Source: VXLM01 sp034421575 (lineage in GTDB: Bacteria; Chloroflexota; Dehalococcoidia; Lucifugimonadales; VXLM01). From it: a DNA stretch of 64,000 nt. The translations under genes and the position numbers were made by a program. Shown one piece after another: positions 24,275 to 33,023 of the stretch. A model generated the notes under the pieces. The model saw nothing but the letters and a program-made list of their open reading frames with translations. It did not search any database and was not told the origin of the DNA. Where the stretch lies: assembly GCA_034421575.1 (NCBI GenBank), contig DAOUKG010000032.1:27942-91941 (forward strand), read 5' to 3'. The first letter of the stretch is position 1. Each line of letters opens with the position of its first letter.

Positions 24275-25747
24275 ATGGATAGACGATTGATGCTTCCGTT
24301 GATGTCCGTCTTGGCAGTAGTCGTGCTGGCCGCGTGCTCGGAGTCTCCGCCGCCGACTCCTGTGCCGACGGTCGTGCCCACCGTTGCCCCGACCTCGACG
24401 CCCGTGCCCACTCCCAGTCCGACGCCTGTCGTCCCGTTCGAGGAAAGCCTTTCGAGCGCGGACCTCGCCAGGTTCCAAGCGCTGCCTGTGGAGATTCAGG
24501 AAGCGCTGGTCGACGAGTCGCTGGAGAGTGGGAATGACGGCGCTCTCGTGTACCTGCGCGACATGCCGGACGATCCGGCTCCCCTGTCGGCGATTCTCGG
24601 ACTGGATACCCAGACGCTATTGGACACCATCGGGGAGCCGTACCGCCGTCAACTGTTGCTGGAAGGGTACCCCAACTCGACCCTCCGGTATTTCAAAAAG
24701 CAGTGGCTGGCGGGAGAATTTTCCGACCTCGAGTACCAATATGGCGACTTCGCGTCGATGATCGATGAGGTCCACAAGACGCTGTCGGTGGATGGCCACC
24801 TCTTGCCGCCGCTTGAGGAGACTCTATCGCCTGCCGCGCTGACGAGGTTTGAGTCCCTCGATCCGCTACTGCAGGACTCGTTCCGAATCGTCTGGGAAAC
24901 TCGGCGGACGAAATCTCCGAGTGTTGACACGGACAGGCTGGAGCAAGACCTCCTCAATGTGCCGGCCAAATTGCCAGGTATTCAGGAGCTTGGCCTTTCA
25001 GATGCGGCGGTCAGGGTGCTTGAGCAGGAGCCGGCGATGAGGGACTATGCCCTTGGTTCGGTTGCCGCCGCCCTCGTGTTTGACCAAGAATGGGACAGCG
25101 AAGATACTGCTCGGTTGCAAGAGCGGATAGAAGCCTACGATGCGCCCGGAGGCAGGGAAGCACTTGCGCGCGGACTGCGACCGGGTGTAACCGACACATG
25201 GCATGCCGTAATATCATGCCAGCCTGCGGGGTGGGGGCCCATACCGCCGGACAACGTCGTTCCCAAGCCGTTTCGTGGAGTCCATCCCGCTCGGTTCATC
25301 TACTCCTGGCCTGCCCCTGAAGAGTCGCTGTCCGACGCGGCGTTGGCGAACTACAATCTCCTCGACGATACGATGCGCGAGGCTCTCGAACACTGGTGGT
25401 ATGGCACCGGGCCGCTCCCTTTCAAGGCGCTAATCATGAGGTGCCTGATCGCCCAGTGGGACCGGGGCATAGCCAACACGCCATTCACCTCGATGCCGGG
25501 GCCCGATGTCTTTCTGCCCGAAGACAAGAGGGGCTTTTACGACGAACTTTCGGACTACGAGAAGGAAGTCACGGTACGAAGCTTGGCGCATGACATCCTG
25601 TTGGGAGAGGTCACTTTCCAGAGGAGCCAATTCAGAGAATACGAAACGGTTACGACATTCGACTCCACGCCTGAGGAGTTTCTTGAAGGGCTGCGCTTCT
25701 CAGCCGTCGAGTGGCTGTGCGGTTACCATCCACCCGCTTGCAGGTAG
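24275..25747 (+). CDS. Secreted lipoprotein, tandem paralogue 2
   Basis: A 490-aa protein with the same architecture as the upstream gene. It has a lipobox LAAC at Cys21, a Pro/Thr/Ser-rich linker to about residue 55, and a helical body with the same SSADLARFQALP-type motifs. The first 130 residues are nearly identical to paralogue 1 and divergence grows toward the middle, while the end (VEWLCGYHPPACR) is again alike. Its ribosome binding region and 150 bases of upstream DNA are copied as well, so both genes probably keep the same expression signals. Function is unknown. Confidence 0.8.
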   Translation: MDRRLMLPLMSVLAVVVLAACSESPPPTPVPTVVPTVAPTSTPVPTPSPTPVVPFEESLSSADLARFQALPVEIQEALVDESLESGNDGALVYLRDMPDDPAPLSAILGLDTQTLLDTIGEPYRRQLLLEGYPNSTLRYFKKQWLAGEFSDLEYQYGDFASMIDEVHKTLSVDGHLLPPLEETLSPAALTRFESLDPLLQDSFRIVWETRRTKSPSVDTDRLEQDLLNVPAKLPGIQELGLSDAAVRVLEQEPAMRDYALGSVAAALVFDQEWDSEDTARLQERIEAYDAPGGREALARGLRPGVTDTWHAVISCQPAGWGPIPPDNVVPKPFRGVHPARFIYSWPAPEESLSDAALANYNLLDDTMREALEHWWYGTGPLPFKALIMRCLIAQWDRGIANTPFTSMPGPDVFLPEDKRGFYDELSDYEKEVTVRSLAHDILLGEVTFQRSQFREYETVTTFDSTPEEFLEGLRFSAVEWLCGYHPPACR

Positions 25748-25920
25748 TCCTGGTCGTCTCTCGCTTTGATCGGGCGATTGAAGCGAGGATGCCGGCATAG
25801 GGCGTAAACGGCGCCCTGAAAGCGTCTGCCACGAATTGACCTTGTACTACGCTTGTGCCACAATCCTGCATATCGTCAGCGTAGTGTCACGAATTGCGAT
25901 GAGATTGTAGGAGGAGAGCA

Positions 25921-27381
25921 ATGTCGACCACCGATATCTCCCTGATGGCACACTTGATGCGGCGGGCCGGAATGGGCGCGACGCGGGACGAATTGGAAGC
26001 GCTGGTGGCCCAGGGCTATGAGGCCGTCGTGGACGACCTGGTCCACCCGGAGCGTTTTTCGCGGGGCGACCCGGACATCATCCACCCGTACCTGCACGGT
26101 CCCCTGCCGGAGGAGCCGTCACCCGACGACAACGAGGACATCCTGCTGCGATACTATCGCGGCATCGGCGCGCCGGGGGCATCGTCGCCGGGGAAGTGGA
26201 TCTTCCTGATGGTCAATTCCAAGCGCCCGCTGAAGGAGAAGATGGGCCTCTTCTGGCACCAGGTATTCGCCTGCGCGCCGTCGAAGTCGGCGCATCCGAG
26301 GACGAACCGCCGCCAGCTTGAGATGTTCCGGCGGGTCGGTATGGCCGACTTCCGCACGATCCTGCTCGAACTGTCGATGGACCCGTCGATGCTGTTCTGG
26401 CTGGACAACAACGAGAACCACAAGGACGAGCCGAACGAGAACTACGGACGGGAGCTGCTCGAACTGTTCTCGATGGGAGTCGGTAACTACACGGAGGAGG
26501 ACGTCAAGAGCTCGGCGTACGCCTTCACGGGGTGGAGCTTCGTTCAGCCCGCGCACGGCGCGGTGCCGTACGGCAAGTGGGCGACGCGGTTCGAGTTCCG
26601 CGAGGCCGATCATGATTATGGGGATAAGACGTTCCTCGGGGTGACCGGCCCGCTGGACGGCACCGACGTGATCGACATGGTCATCGACCAGCCCGCGACG
26701 GCGCGATTCATCTCAAGGCACCTGTACAACTTCTTCGTCGCGGACGAGCCTCCGGTGGCCGCGTGGAACGAGATACCGCCCCTGGACCCGGAGGCCATCG
26801 ACACGCTCATGGCGGCCTACTTCGAGTCGGGCGGAAGCATCGCCCACATGCTGCAGGTGCTGTTCAACTCCGACTTCTTCAAGAACGCGCGATTCGCCAA
26901 GGTCAAGAGTCCGACCGAGCTCGTGGGCGGCGTGCTCAAGCTCATCGGCACCTACCGCGAGGCGAACCCGGGGATAGACCACTACGCCGGGGCGACCTCC
27001 CTCATGGGACAGCAGTTGATGGGGCCCCTGACGGTAGAGGGCTGGCAGACCGGTTCAGGCTGGATCAATGGCGGCACACTGAACGAGCGCGTGAACTTTG
27101 CCGTCGATGAGGTGTCCGATCCCGACAAGCCGGGCATCCGGGACATCATCGAGCGCCTGCGCGCCCGGAACGGCAGCGCGCTGACGCCGGAAGAGCTTGT
27201 GGACGGGTGCCTCGATCTCGTCGGCCCCATCGAGGTCGAGGAGGACACGCGACAGGAGCTCATCGCCGAGGCGGCAGCAGATGGCAACATCGTCTTCAAC
27301 GGCAACAGGGAAGCTACCGACGAGCGGATCGTCAACATGCTTCAGCTTATCGTATCGACGCGGGAGTTCCAGTTCGGATAG
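25921..27381 (+). CDS. DUF1800 family protein
   Basis: A 486-aa protein with AGGAGGAG before the ATG. DUF1800 features are the N-terminal HLMRRAGMGATRDELEALVA, the central RPLKEKMGLFWHQVFACAPS, then PNENYGRELLELFSMG and YTEEDVKSSAYAFTGW, and FISRHLYNFFVADEPP. The family is almost always encoded next to DUF1501, as here (52-base gap). Its biochemical role is not established. Unlike many members it has no obvious N-terminal signal peptide, so a cytoplasmic location is likely unless a partner exports it. Confidence 0.92.
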   Translation: MSTTDISLMAHLMRRAGMGATRDELEALVAQGYEAVVDDLVHPERFSRGDPDIIHPYLHGPLPEEPSPDDNEDILLRYYRGIGAPGASSPGKWIFLMVNSKRPLKEKMGLFWHQVFACAPSKSAHPRTNRRQLEMFRRVGMADFRTILLELSMDPSMLFWLDNNENHKDEPNENYGRELLELFSMGVGNYTEEDVKSSAYAFTGWSFVQPAHGAVPYGKWATRFEFREADHDYGDKTFLGVTGPLDGTDVIDMVIDQPATARFISRHLYNFFVADEPPVAAWNEIPPLDPEAIDTLMAAYFESGGSIAHMLQVLFNSDFFKNARFAKVKSPTELVGGVLKLIGTYREANPGIDHYAGATSLMGQQLMGPLTVEGWQTGSGWINGGTLNERVNFAVDEVSDPDKPGIRDIIERLRARNGSALTPEELVDGCLDLVGPIEVEEDTRQELIAEAAADGNIVFNGNREATDERIVNMLQLIVSTREFQFG

Positions 27382-27433
27382 GTTGGCAGCCCAAATGCAG
27401 CTTCGCAGGGGTTCCTGCGAAAGGAGAACCACA

Positions 27434-28567
27434 ATGACAACCGCAGAGCGTGATCCCGTACTGGTAATCGTGCAGCTGGTCGGCGGGAACGACTTCATGA
27501 ACACGGTAATTCCCTACACGAACCCCCTGTACCACGACGTGCGTCCGGGCCTCGCATTTTCCGAGGACGAGGTGCTGCCCATCGACGACACGCTGGCGTT
27601 CAACCCCCACGCCGCGCCGCTCAAGGAGATGTACGACGAGGGCAAGATGGCGGTCGTGCAGGGAGTGGGGTACCCGAACTCCAGCCGGTCGCACTTCCGC
27701 AGCACGTACATCTGGCAGACGTGCGAGCCGGACACCATCGCCACCGAGGGCTGGCTGGGGCAGGCCATCGGCGAGATGGACCCCGACAAGGAGAACTCCC
27801 TTACGGGCGTCAACTTCGGACGCGGACTGCCGCAGTCCTTCGTGTCGAAGGGAGTGCCCGTAACGTCGGTGGCCGATCTCGACAACTACGGCATCATGAC
27901 GAGCATCTCCGATCCCGACCGCCGGAGCCTGTCCTTGGAGCGGTTCAAGAACATGTACGCGCCGGTGGCGGGCACGGGGCCGGTCATGGACTACCTCTCC
28001 GAGACCGGCCAGGGCGTGCTCAGCGGCGCGGACGACCTCAAGAGGGCCCCGGCGATGTACAAGTCGGACGTGGAGTATGCGTCGAACCCGCTGGCCAAGA
28101 GTCTGCGCGACATCGCCCGTGTGCACCTGGCGGACCTCGGCACGAGGGTCTTCCACACGAGTCACGGCGACTACGACACGCACTCACGGCAGGAGATGAC
28201 GCATGAGCAGGACATGGTCGAGCTCTCACGGGGCATCGCCGACTTCTTCCAGGACCTCGAGGAGCACGACGCGGCGGACAACGTGCTCATGCTCGTCTGG
28301 ACGGAATTCGGACGAAGGCTGGCGGACAACGGATCGGGGACCGACCACGGTTCCGGCGGCGGCGCGTTCCTGATCGGCAACATGGTGTCGGGCGGGATGT
28401 ACGCCGAGTACCCGTCGCTGGAGCAGCCCAAGCTCGCCAACGGCGAGGACCTGGCTCACACCTATGACTTCCGGGGACTCTACGCGACCATACTGGAGCA
28501 GTACCTCGGGATGGACTCGAAGCCGATTGTCGGCGGCACGTTCGAGCAGCTTTCGGTATTCAACTAG
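27434..28567 (+). CDS. DUF1501 family protein (sulfatase-like fold)
   Basis: A 377-aa protein starting at ATG 27434 after AAAGGAGAA. The longer upstream frame lies inside the DUF1800 gene. LVIVQLVGGNDFMNTVIPYT opens the domain, then GVGYPNSSRSHFRSTYIWQT, HTSHGDYDTHSRQEMTHEQD, VWTEFGRRLADNGSGTDHGS and GGAFLIGNMVSGG, all standard DUF1501 motifs. The family belongs to the alkaline phosphatase/sulfatase clan and normally carries a Tat signal. Here the chain starts directly at the first beta strand, with no Tat motif. Transcribed with DUF1800; the substrate is unknown. Confidence 0.92.
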   Translation: MTTAERDPVLVIVQLVGGNDFMNTVIPYTNPLYHDVRPGLAFSEDEVLPIDDTLAFNPHAAPLKEMYDEGKMAVVQGVGYPNSSRSHFRSTYIWQTCEPDTIATEGWLGQAIGEMDPDKENSLTGVNFGRGLPQSFVSKGVPVTSVADLDNYGIMTSISDPDRRSLSLERFKNMYAPVAGTGPVMDYLSETGQGVLSGADDLKRAPAMYKSDVEYASNPLAKSLRDIARVHLADLGTRVFHTSHGDYDTHSRQEMTHEQDMVELSRGIADFFQDLEEHDAADNVLMLVWTEFGRRLADNGSGTDHGSGGGAFLIGNMVSGGMYAEYPSLEQPKLANGEDLAHTYDFRGLYATILEQYLGMDSKPIVGGTFEQLSVFN

Positions 28568-28584
28568 GCAACTCGCGCTATCGC

Positions 28585-30615
28585 ATGATTCTCCAAGACC
28601 GCCAAATGACTTTGAATGAACTGGACGAGTCTGCTGAACTCGGGCACAGTCTCATGATAGATCATTCGTTTCCAGAGACATTCGCCGACGAACTTGCTCG
28701 TCGCGAAGTGTTCAACAAACACCTCTTCCGTCCTAATACGTATCTGCACAAGTGGTGGGCGCGGCGTTGCGGCACAATGTTCCGGACAATACTCAAACAG
28801 TTCGTGCCCGGAACCGAACGGCGTGATTACTATGCGCCGGGGGGGCTCGAAGGCAAAACCGTACTGGACCCGATGATGGGGGGTGGCACAACTCTTCATG
28901 AAGCGATTCGATTGGGCGCCAATGTGATAGGAGCGGACATTGATCCTATCCCGGTCGTGCAGGCGCGGACCTCCCTCAGCTATGCCACGACGGAAGGCCT
29001 ACGGGCCGCGTTCAATCACTTTCATGCCAACCTCTACAGTAGTTTGGGACACTACTTCATAACTGAATGCCCAACCTGTCAGAAAACAGTCGATATTCAG
29101 TACACCCTGCAAGGGTCGCGTAAAGTATGTGGTTGTAGGGAAGTCATACAAATCGACCAATATGACTTGCGTCATGAGGCTGATAGGACGATAAGCATTT
29201 CTCCCAGCGATATGGGCATTCGTGACAACCATGATCAAGAGGCGTCAGATTCTAACACATTACGTTTGATTACGAAATCTGAAACAAAATGTCCAAACTG
29301 CGGACAGAAATATCGAGATCTGCTTGACTTGCCCTTTTATGAACGTTATTCGCCAATAGCGATTGTTGCCGCTTGTGTTGAGCACGGCATCTTTTTCCGT
29401 GCCCCTGATGACGCAGACCGACAGCGCATCAAGCAGGCCGATGAGAGGCGACATGAGTTGAATATGGGTCCGATTGAGGACTTTCGCGTGATAGATGGGC
29501 CGAAAGCTGGCGACCTGCTAAAGCGTAATGTTCACTCGTATCTTGATCTCTTCTCGTCCCGACAGCTCTTATACCTTCATCAGTCTATTCGACAATTGCG
29601 AGAATACGAAGAGGTTGAGAGGCTCAATCTAGCGATGCTCGTCTCGGCGTCTCTCGAATTCAATGCGATGCTCTGTGGCTACAAAGGCTGGTACAAACGT
29701 CGTCCAGGCGCGATTCGACACGTCTTCGCCTTGCACGCATACTCTTTCCCATACACCGCGTTGGAGAATAATCCGATCAATCCTCGTAAATCATCGGGTA
29801 ACTTGCAATTGCTGTTTCGTGATCGCATTGAGCGCGGTCGCAAATGGGCAGCCCTGCCGATTGAACGAAGAATCGGAGAAGACGGCAAAAGCCAATTGGT
29901 CAAGATGCCAGGAGAATTGGATGCCGGCCTTGAAGTTTTCGATCAGGCCGATCTGACATACGGACTGCGGAAGTTTTGGCTCATTTATGGCGACTCTCAA
30001 GACTTGCCCGTCGACAGCCGCTCCGTAGACCTCATAGTGACTGACCCGCCCTACTATGACAGTGTACAGTACAGTGATCTTGCGGCCTTCTTCCGAGTTT
30101 GGTTGACACGCTTGCTTCCAGACGAACTTGAATGGAGCTATGACCAGTCCAATAGCGCGGTCGCGACGAATGGCACGAGTGACGGTAGCAGTTTTACAAG
30201 AGTGTTGTCGAGAATCTTTGCCGAATGCGCACGCGTGTTGAAGAGTCAGACGGGTCGCATGGTGTTTACCTTTCATCACTGGGATCCCGCTGCGTGGGCA
30301 GAACTGACGATAGCACTTAAGACCGCTGGCTTTAGGCTGGTGAACTCATATGCGGTATACTCTGAGCATCCTATCTCGGTTCATATCAGAGATTTGAACG
30401 CAATCACCCATGACAGTATTCTTGTCCTTGCTCTTGACAGCGATAATCAAGATACCCAGTGGTCAGTCCCAACCCGCATTAATACCGATGATAGTGAAAC
30501 GTTTTGCAGACAATGCGGCGCGACTCTTGGTTGGTTGTTAGATACTCAATTGTCTCCGTCCGAGATACGTACGATTTGGAAAGAGTTGATTGAGGAAGAC
30601 TACATTGTCAACTAA
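28585..30615 (+). CDS. DNA methyltransferase (DPPY type) of a putative type II R-M system
   Basis: A 676-aa protein. YLHKWWARRCGTMFRTIL near residue 56 resembles the WWARR motif of DUF1156-type DNA methylases. TVLDPMMGGGTTLHEAIRLG near 95 is SAM-binding motif I and VTDPPYYDSVQYSDL near 488 is catalytic motif IV. Motif I precedes IV with a large insert, which fits an alpha-class N6-adenine or N4-cytosine enzyme. The insert has zinc-binding Cys clusters (CPTCQK with CGC; CPNCGQ) and a C-terminal CRQCG, probably for target recognition. The gene is visibly lower in GC than its neighbours, suggesting transfer. It overlaps the downstream endonuclease-like gene. Confidence 0.85.
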   Translation: MILQDRQMTLNELDESAELGHSLMIDHSFPETFADELARREVFNKHLFRPNTYLHKWWARRCGTMFRTILKQFVPGTERRDYYAPGGLEGKTVLDPMMGGGTTLHEAIRLGANVIGADIDPIPVVQARTSLSYATTEGLRAAFNHFHANLYSSLGHYFITECPTCQKTVDIQYTLQGSRKVCGCREVIQIDQYDLRHEADRTISISPSDMGIRDNHDQEASDSNTLRLITKSETKCPNCGQKYRDLLDLPFYERYSPIAIVAACVEHGIFFRAPDDADRQRIKQADERRHELNMGPIEDFRVIDGPKAGDLLKRNVHSYLDLFSSRQLLYLHQSIRQLREYEEVERLNLAMLVSASLEFNAMLCGYKGWYKRRPGAIRHVFALHAYSFPYTALENNPINPRKSSGNLQLLFRDRIERGRKWAALPIERRIGEDGKSQLVKMPGELDAGLEVFDQADLTYGLRKFWLIYGDSQDLPVDSRSVDLIVTDPPYYDSVQYSDLAAFFRVWLTRLLPDELEWSYDQSNSAVATNGTSDGSSFTRVLSRIFAECARVLKSQTGRMVFTFHHWDPAAWAELTIALKTAGFRLVNSYAVYSEHPISVHIRDLNAITHDSILVLALDSDNQDTQWSVPTRINTDDSETFCRQCGATLGWLLDTQLSPSEIRTIWKELIEEDYIVN

Positions 30616-31459
30616 ACCAGGCAATCGACCGATTGAAATTTTTGGTTACCCCATATGGAACCGGACTAAGGAGGCGCAAGACGCTCGTAGACGTTACTGG
30701 TGTCCATTCCAAGAAGTCCAATGCACGAAGAAGAGTCGACTCATTGATTTTCCTTTTGGAGTTTGTTCTGCGGAACATGGTGGTGGATTTCGCGCGATTT
30801 GCCCGAATCGCTTTGAGGAACAAGGCTCAATTCATGGCGTTTCAAAAGTTATTGAAGACGTCACGTTACATTACTTTGGAGATTCCAACAACATTATTGT
30901 CTTTCCTGAAGTCAACCTTCCCAATATCGGCAACATTGACTACGTTCTTGTGAGACACAAGCCCATGAAGCCCGAAGTTGATGACTTTATATCTGTCGAA
31001 TTCCAGTCCAATTCTACGACAAGCACAAGAGGGCTGGTTGATGGAATGACCGAATTCCTTCAAGGGGATGATATCCAGAGCGAATCATACAAATTCGGTA
31101 TGAACACATATGATTCTATAAAACGTGCAGTAACTCAGCTCATAAATAAAGGCATTGTATACGAACTATGGGATACGAAATGTTATTGGGTTATCCAAGA
31201 ATATATATACACTAACTTAGTAAATAGGTACGGTTTCAAGACAGAGGGATATTCAGCAAATCATGCCTCTCGCTTCGCACTGTACAATCTTGTTCCAAAA
31301 GGTAATAGACTGTCCTTGAAAGGTACGCGATTCGTCTCCACCACTGTGGACGAGGTGTACCGGGCGATGCGAAATAACCCTAGTATTCCAAAGAAGGATG
31401 AGTTTGTGAACAAACTGAATGCTAAACTGCGGCTTGAGCTGAGTATACATACCGGCTGA
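30605..31459 (+). CDS. NotI-like restriction endonuclease
   Basis: A 284-aa protein. I choose TTG 30605, preceded by GAGGAAG with a 6-base spacer; it overlaps the methylase stop. C33, C40, C54 and C66 (WCPFQEVQC, GVCS, ICP) match the Fe-Cys4 N-terminal domain of NotI. D112 (NIDYV) with E132-x-Q134 (VEFQ) matches the PD-(D/E)xK variant of NotI, which uses Gln in place of Lys. It should cleave DNA at a site protected by the upstream methylase. The recognition sequence cannot be inferred safely. Low GC and a TTG start fit horizontal acquisition. Confidence 0.78.
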   Translation: MSTKPGNRPIEIFGYPIWNRTKEAQDARRRYWCPFQEVQCTKKSRLIDFPFGVCSAEHGGGFRAICPNRFEEQGSIHGVSKVIEDVTLHYFGDSNNIIVFPEVNLPNIGNIDYVLVRHKPMKPEVDDFISVEFQSNSTTSTRGLVDGMTEFLQGDDIQSESYKFGMNTYDSIKRAVTQLINKGIVYELWDTKCYWVIQEYIYTNLVNRYGFKTEGYSANHASRFALYNLVPKGNRLSLKGTRFVSTTVDEVYRAMRNNPSIPKKDEFVNKLNAKLRLELSIHTG

Positions 31460-31483
31460 ATATATGAGGGCAGAGCAATCGCT

Positions 31484-32860
31484 ATGAATAAGACCACGCT
31501 CAGGAACATCGCCATCGTCGTGGGCGTAATCTTGTTCGTCCCGGCCTTTGTGATCTCCCCTCCGTTTGCGGTTATCCTGGTCGTCATTGTCGTTGGCGCG
31601 TGGTACGTGGCCACGCAGATTGTCGGCAATTCCGAAGTAAGTGTGAAGAAGGAAGGGAAGACCGACCGGCTGTACAAGATGTGGATACCCGTACGAGACG
31701 AGATGTCTGAAGTGGTGAGAATGGGCGGCAAGGTGACGTCGTCTTTTTCGGTGTGGACCGCCGTACCGAATCTCTACAAGCAGGAGACGCCCGCGACGTT
31801 CCACCAGGGAATGGAGCGGTACGTCAACAAGCGAGCAGAGGTCGCGGCGCTCGTGGTCGGCAAGACCAGCACGGAAGAAATGTGGCAACAGCAGGAAATG
31901 GACCAGCAGGAACTGCTGTTCATGAGCCGGGAGCTGCTTGAAGAGGCAAGGAAGGGCGTCAAAGCCCTGTCGGGTTCCGAGCAGACGGTCGGAAGCGAAA
32001 GAGCCTCACGGGTGGCAGCGAAGGCCCAACCGACGAGAGCCGCTGCAACCCGACCGAGCGCGACATCTGGTGTTGGGAGGCCACGGCCGAGCGCGGCATC
32101 CCGTGCCACGCAAGCACGGCCCCCAACCCGTACACGCACGACGCCAACCCGTCCTGCTCCGTCTACGATGAGAAGCGCCGTTGAGAGTCCCGCGCCCGCA
32201 CCGCCACGAATAACAGCCGCGCCCGAGCCGCCGGGGCCTGTCGTGGCTGCTCCCACTCCTCGCGAACGGGAACACACACCGGAGCCGGCTGCGGCGTCCG
32301 TTTCCACTCCGGGAGTTGCGTCGGAGCCGGAGGTGGTGGAGGAAACAAGACCACCCGAACCCGCCGTTGTCGCCTCAACTCCCAGTGTGCCGGAGCCTGC
32401 CGCTACTCCACCCGAACCTGCCGTTGTCGCCTCAACTCCCAGTGTGCCGGAGGCTGATGCGACTCCAGGTGAGCCGACGGGCGACCTGAGCCTCGACGTG
32501 GCGTCGGTGTGCGAAGAACTCTTCAATCCCAAGATCATGAGCTACGAGGCCAATCGTCTATTCGACGACAGGTACAAGGACGCGACCGTCCGATGGACGG
32601 GCACGATGAGGCGAGCGAGCACGTATTCTTACGACTTCAACTTCGGGGACGGTGGTGGAACGAAGGCCGAGTTGGACGTCTATGAAGTGAAGCAGCAGTA
32701 CGGGAGCCGTACGGTACGCGCGTTTGTGCAGCTTCCGATGGAGGCCGCGGACGCTATTGGCGGGCGTATCGGTGAGGAGATGCAGTTCGAGGGCCGTCTG
32801 ATGACCTGCGAAGGCTCCGCGAGACGCCTGTACGTTGCCGACGCCCACCTGGTGGACTGA
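31484..32860 (+). CDS. Membrane-anchored Pro-rich protein with C-terminal OB-like domain, paralogue 1
   Basis: A 458-aa protein. Two N-terminal hydrophobic stretches (about residues 7-27 and 27-47) form a membrane hairpin or tandem anchor. A helical cytoplasmic segment follows (about 60-160, Gln/Glu-rich), then a long Ala/Pro/Thr/Arg-rich linker (about 165-345). The linker contains a direct repeat of PEPAVVASTPSVPE at about 303 and 322. The globular C-terminal domain (about 345-458) has VRWTGTMRRA, FEGRLMTCEGSARRLYVADA and strand-rich sequence like tOB/OB-fold proteins. It is almost identical at its C-terminus to the next paralogue. Function is unknown. Confidence 0.75.
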   Translation: MNKTTLRNIAIVVGVILFVPAFVISPPFAVILVVIVVGAWYVATQIVGNSEVSVKKEGKTDRLYKMWIPVRDEMSEVVRMGGKVTSSFSVWTAVPNLYKQETPATFHQGMERYVNKRAEVAALVVGKTSTEEMWQQQEMDQQELLFMSRELLEEARKGVKALSGSEQTVGSERASRVAAKAQPTRAAATRPSATSGVGRPRPSAASRATQARPPTRTRTTPTRPAPSTMRSAVESPAPAPPRITAAPEPPGPVVAAPTPREREHTPEPAAASVSTPGVASEPEVVEETRPPEPAVVASTPSVPEPAATPPEPAVVASTPSVPEADATPGEPTGDLSLDVASVCEELFNPKIMSYEANRLFDDRYKDATVRWTGTMRRASTYSYDFNFGDGGGTKAELDVYEVKQQYGSRTVRAFVQLPMEAADAIGGRIGEEMQFEGRLMTCEGSARRLYVADAHLVD

Positions 32861-32862
32861 CC

Positions 32863-33020
32863 GGGAGGACCCAAAGGGTCATTCAAAAGGGAGAATTCGA
32901 TGCCGCAGCCATACGCACTGTTGTGAGCGGGATTCCCGTGGATGCCGTCGGCGTAAAGGGCGCATTGACGATCCGCTGTGCATCGAGAGTTCGGCGACGA
33001 GAAAGACCTCTATGTGACAG
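32863..33020 (+). pseudogene. Decayed 5' fragment of the NHL-repeat gene with its leader
   Basis: The leader, with a GGACCC-AAA-GGGTC hairpin and GGGAGA site, and the first codons match the region upstream of, and at the start of, the intact NHL gene. From ATG 32900 it reads MPQPYALL, then TGA at 32924-32926, then AGFP out to scattered similarity ending in DLYVTD just before the next paralogue's ATG at 33024. Most of the NHL gene has been deleted. It marks the first unit of a tandem duplication whose second unit is complete. Confidence 0.7.
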
Positions 33021-33023
33021 ACC

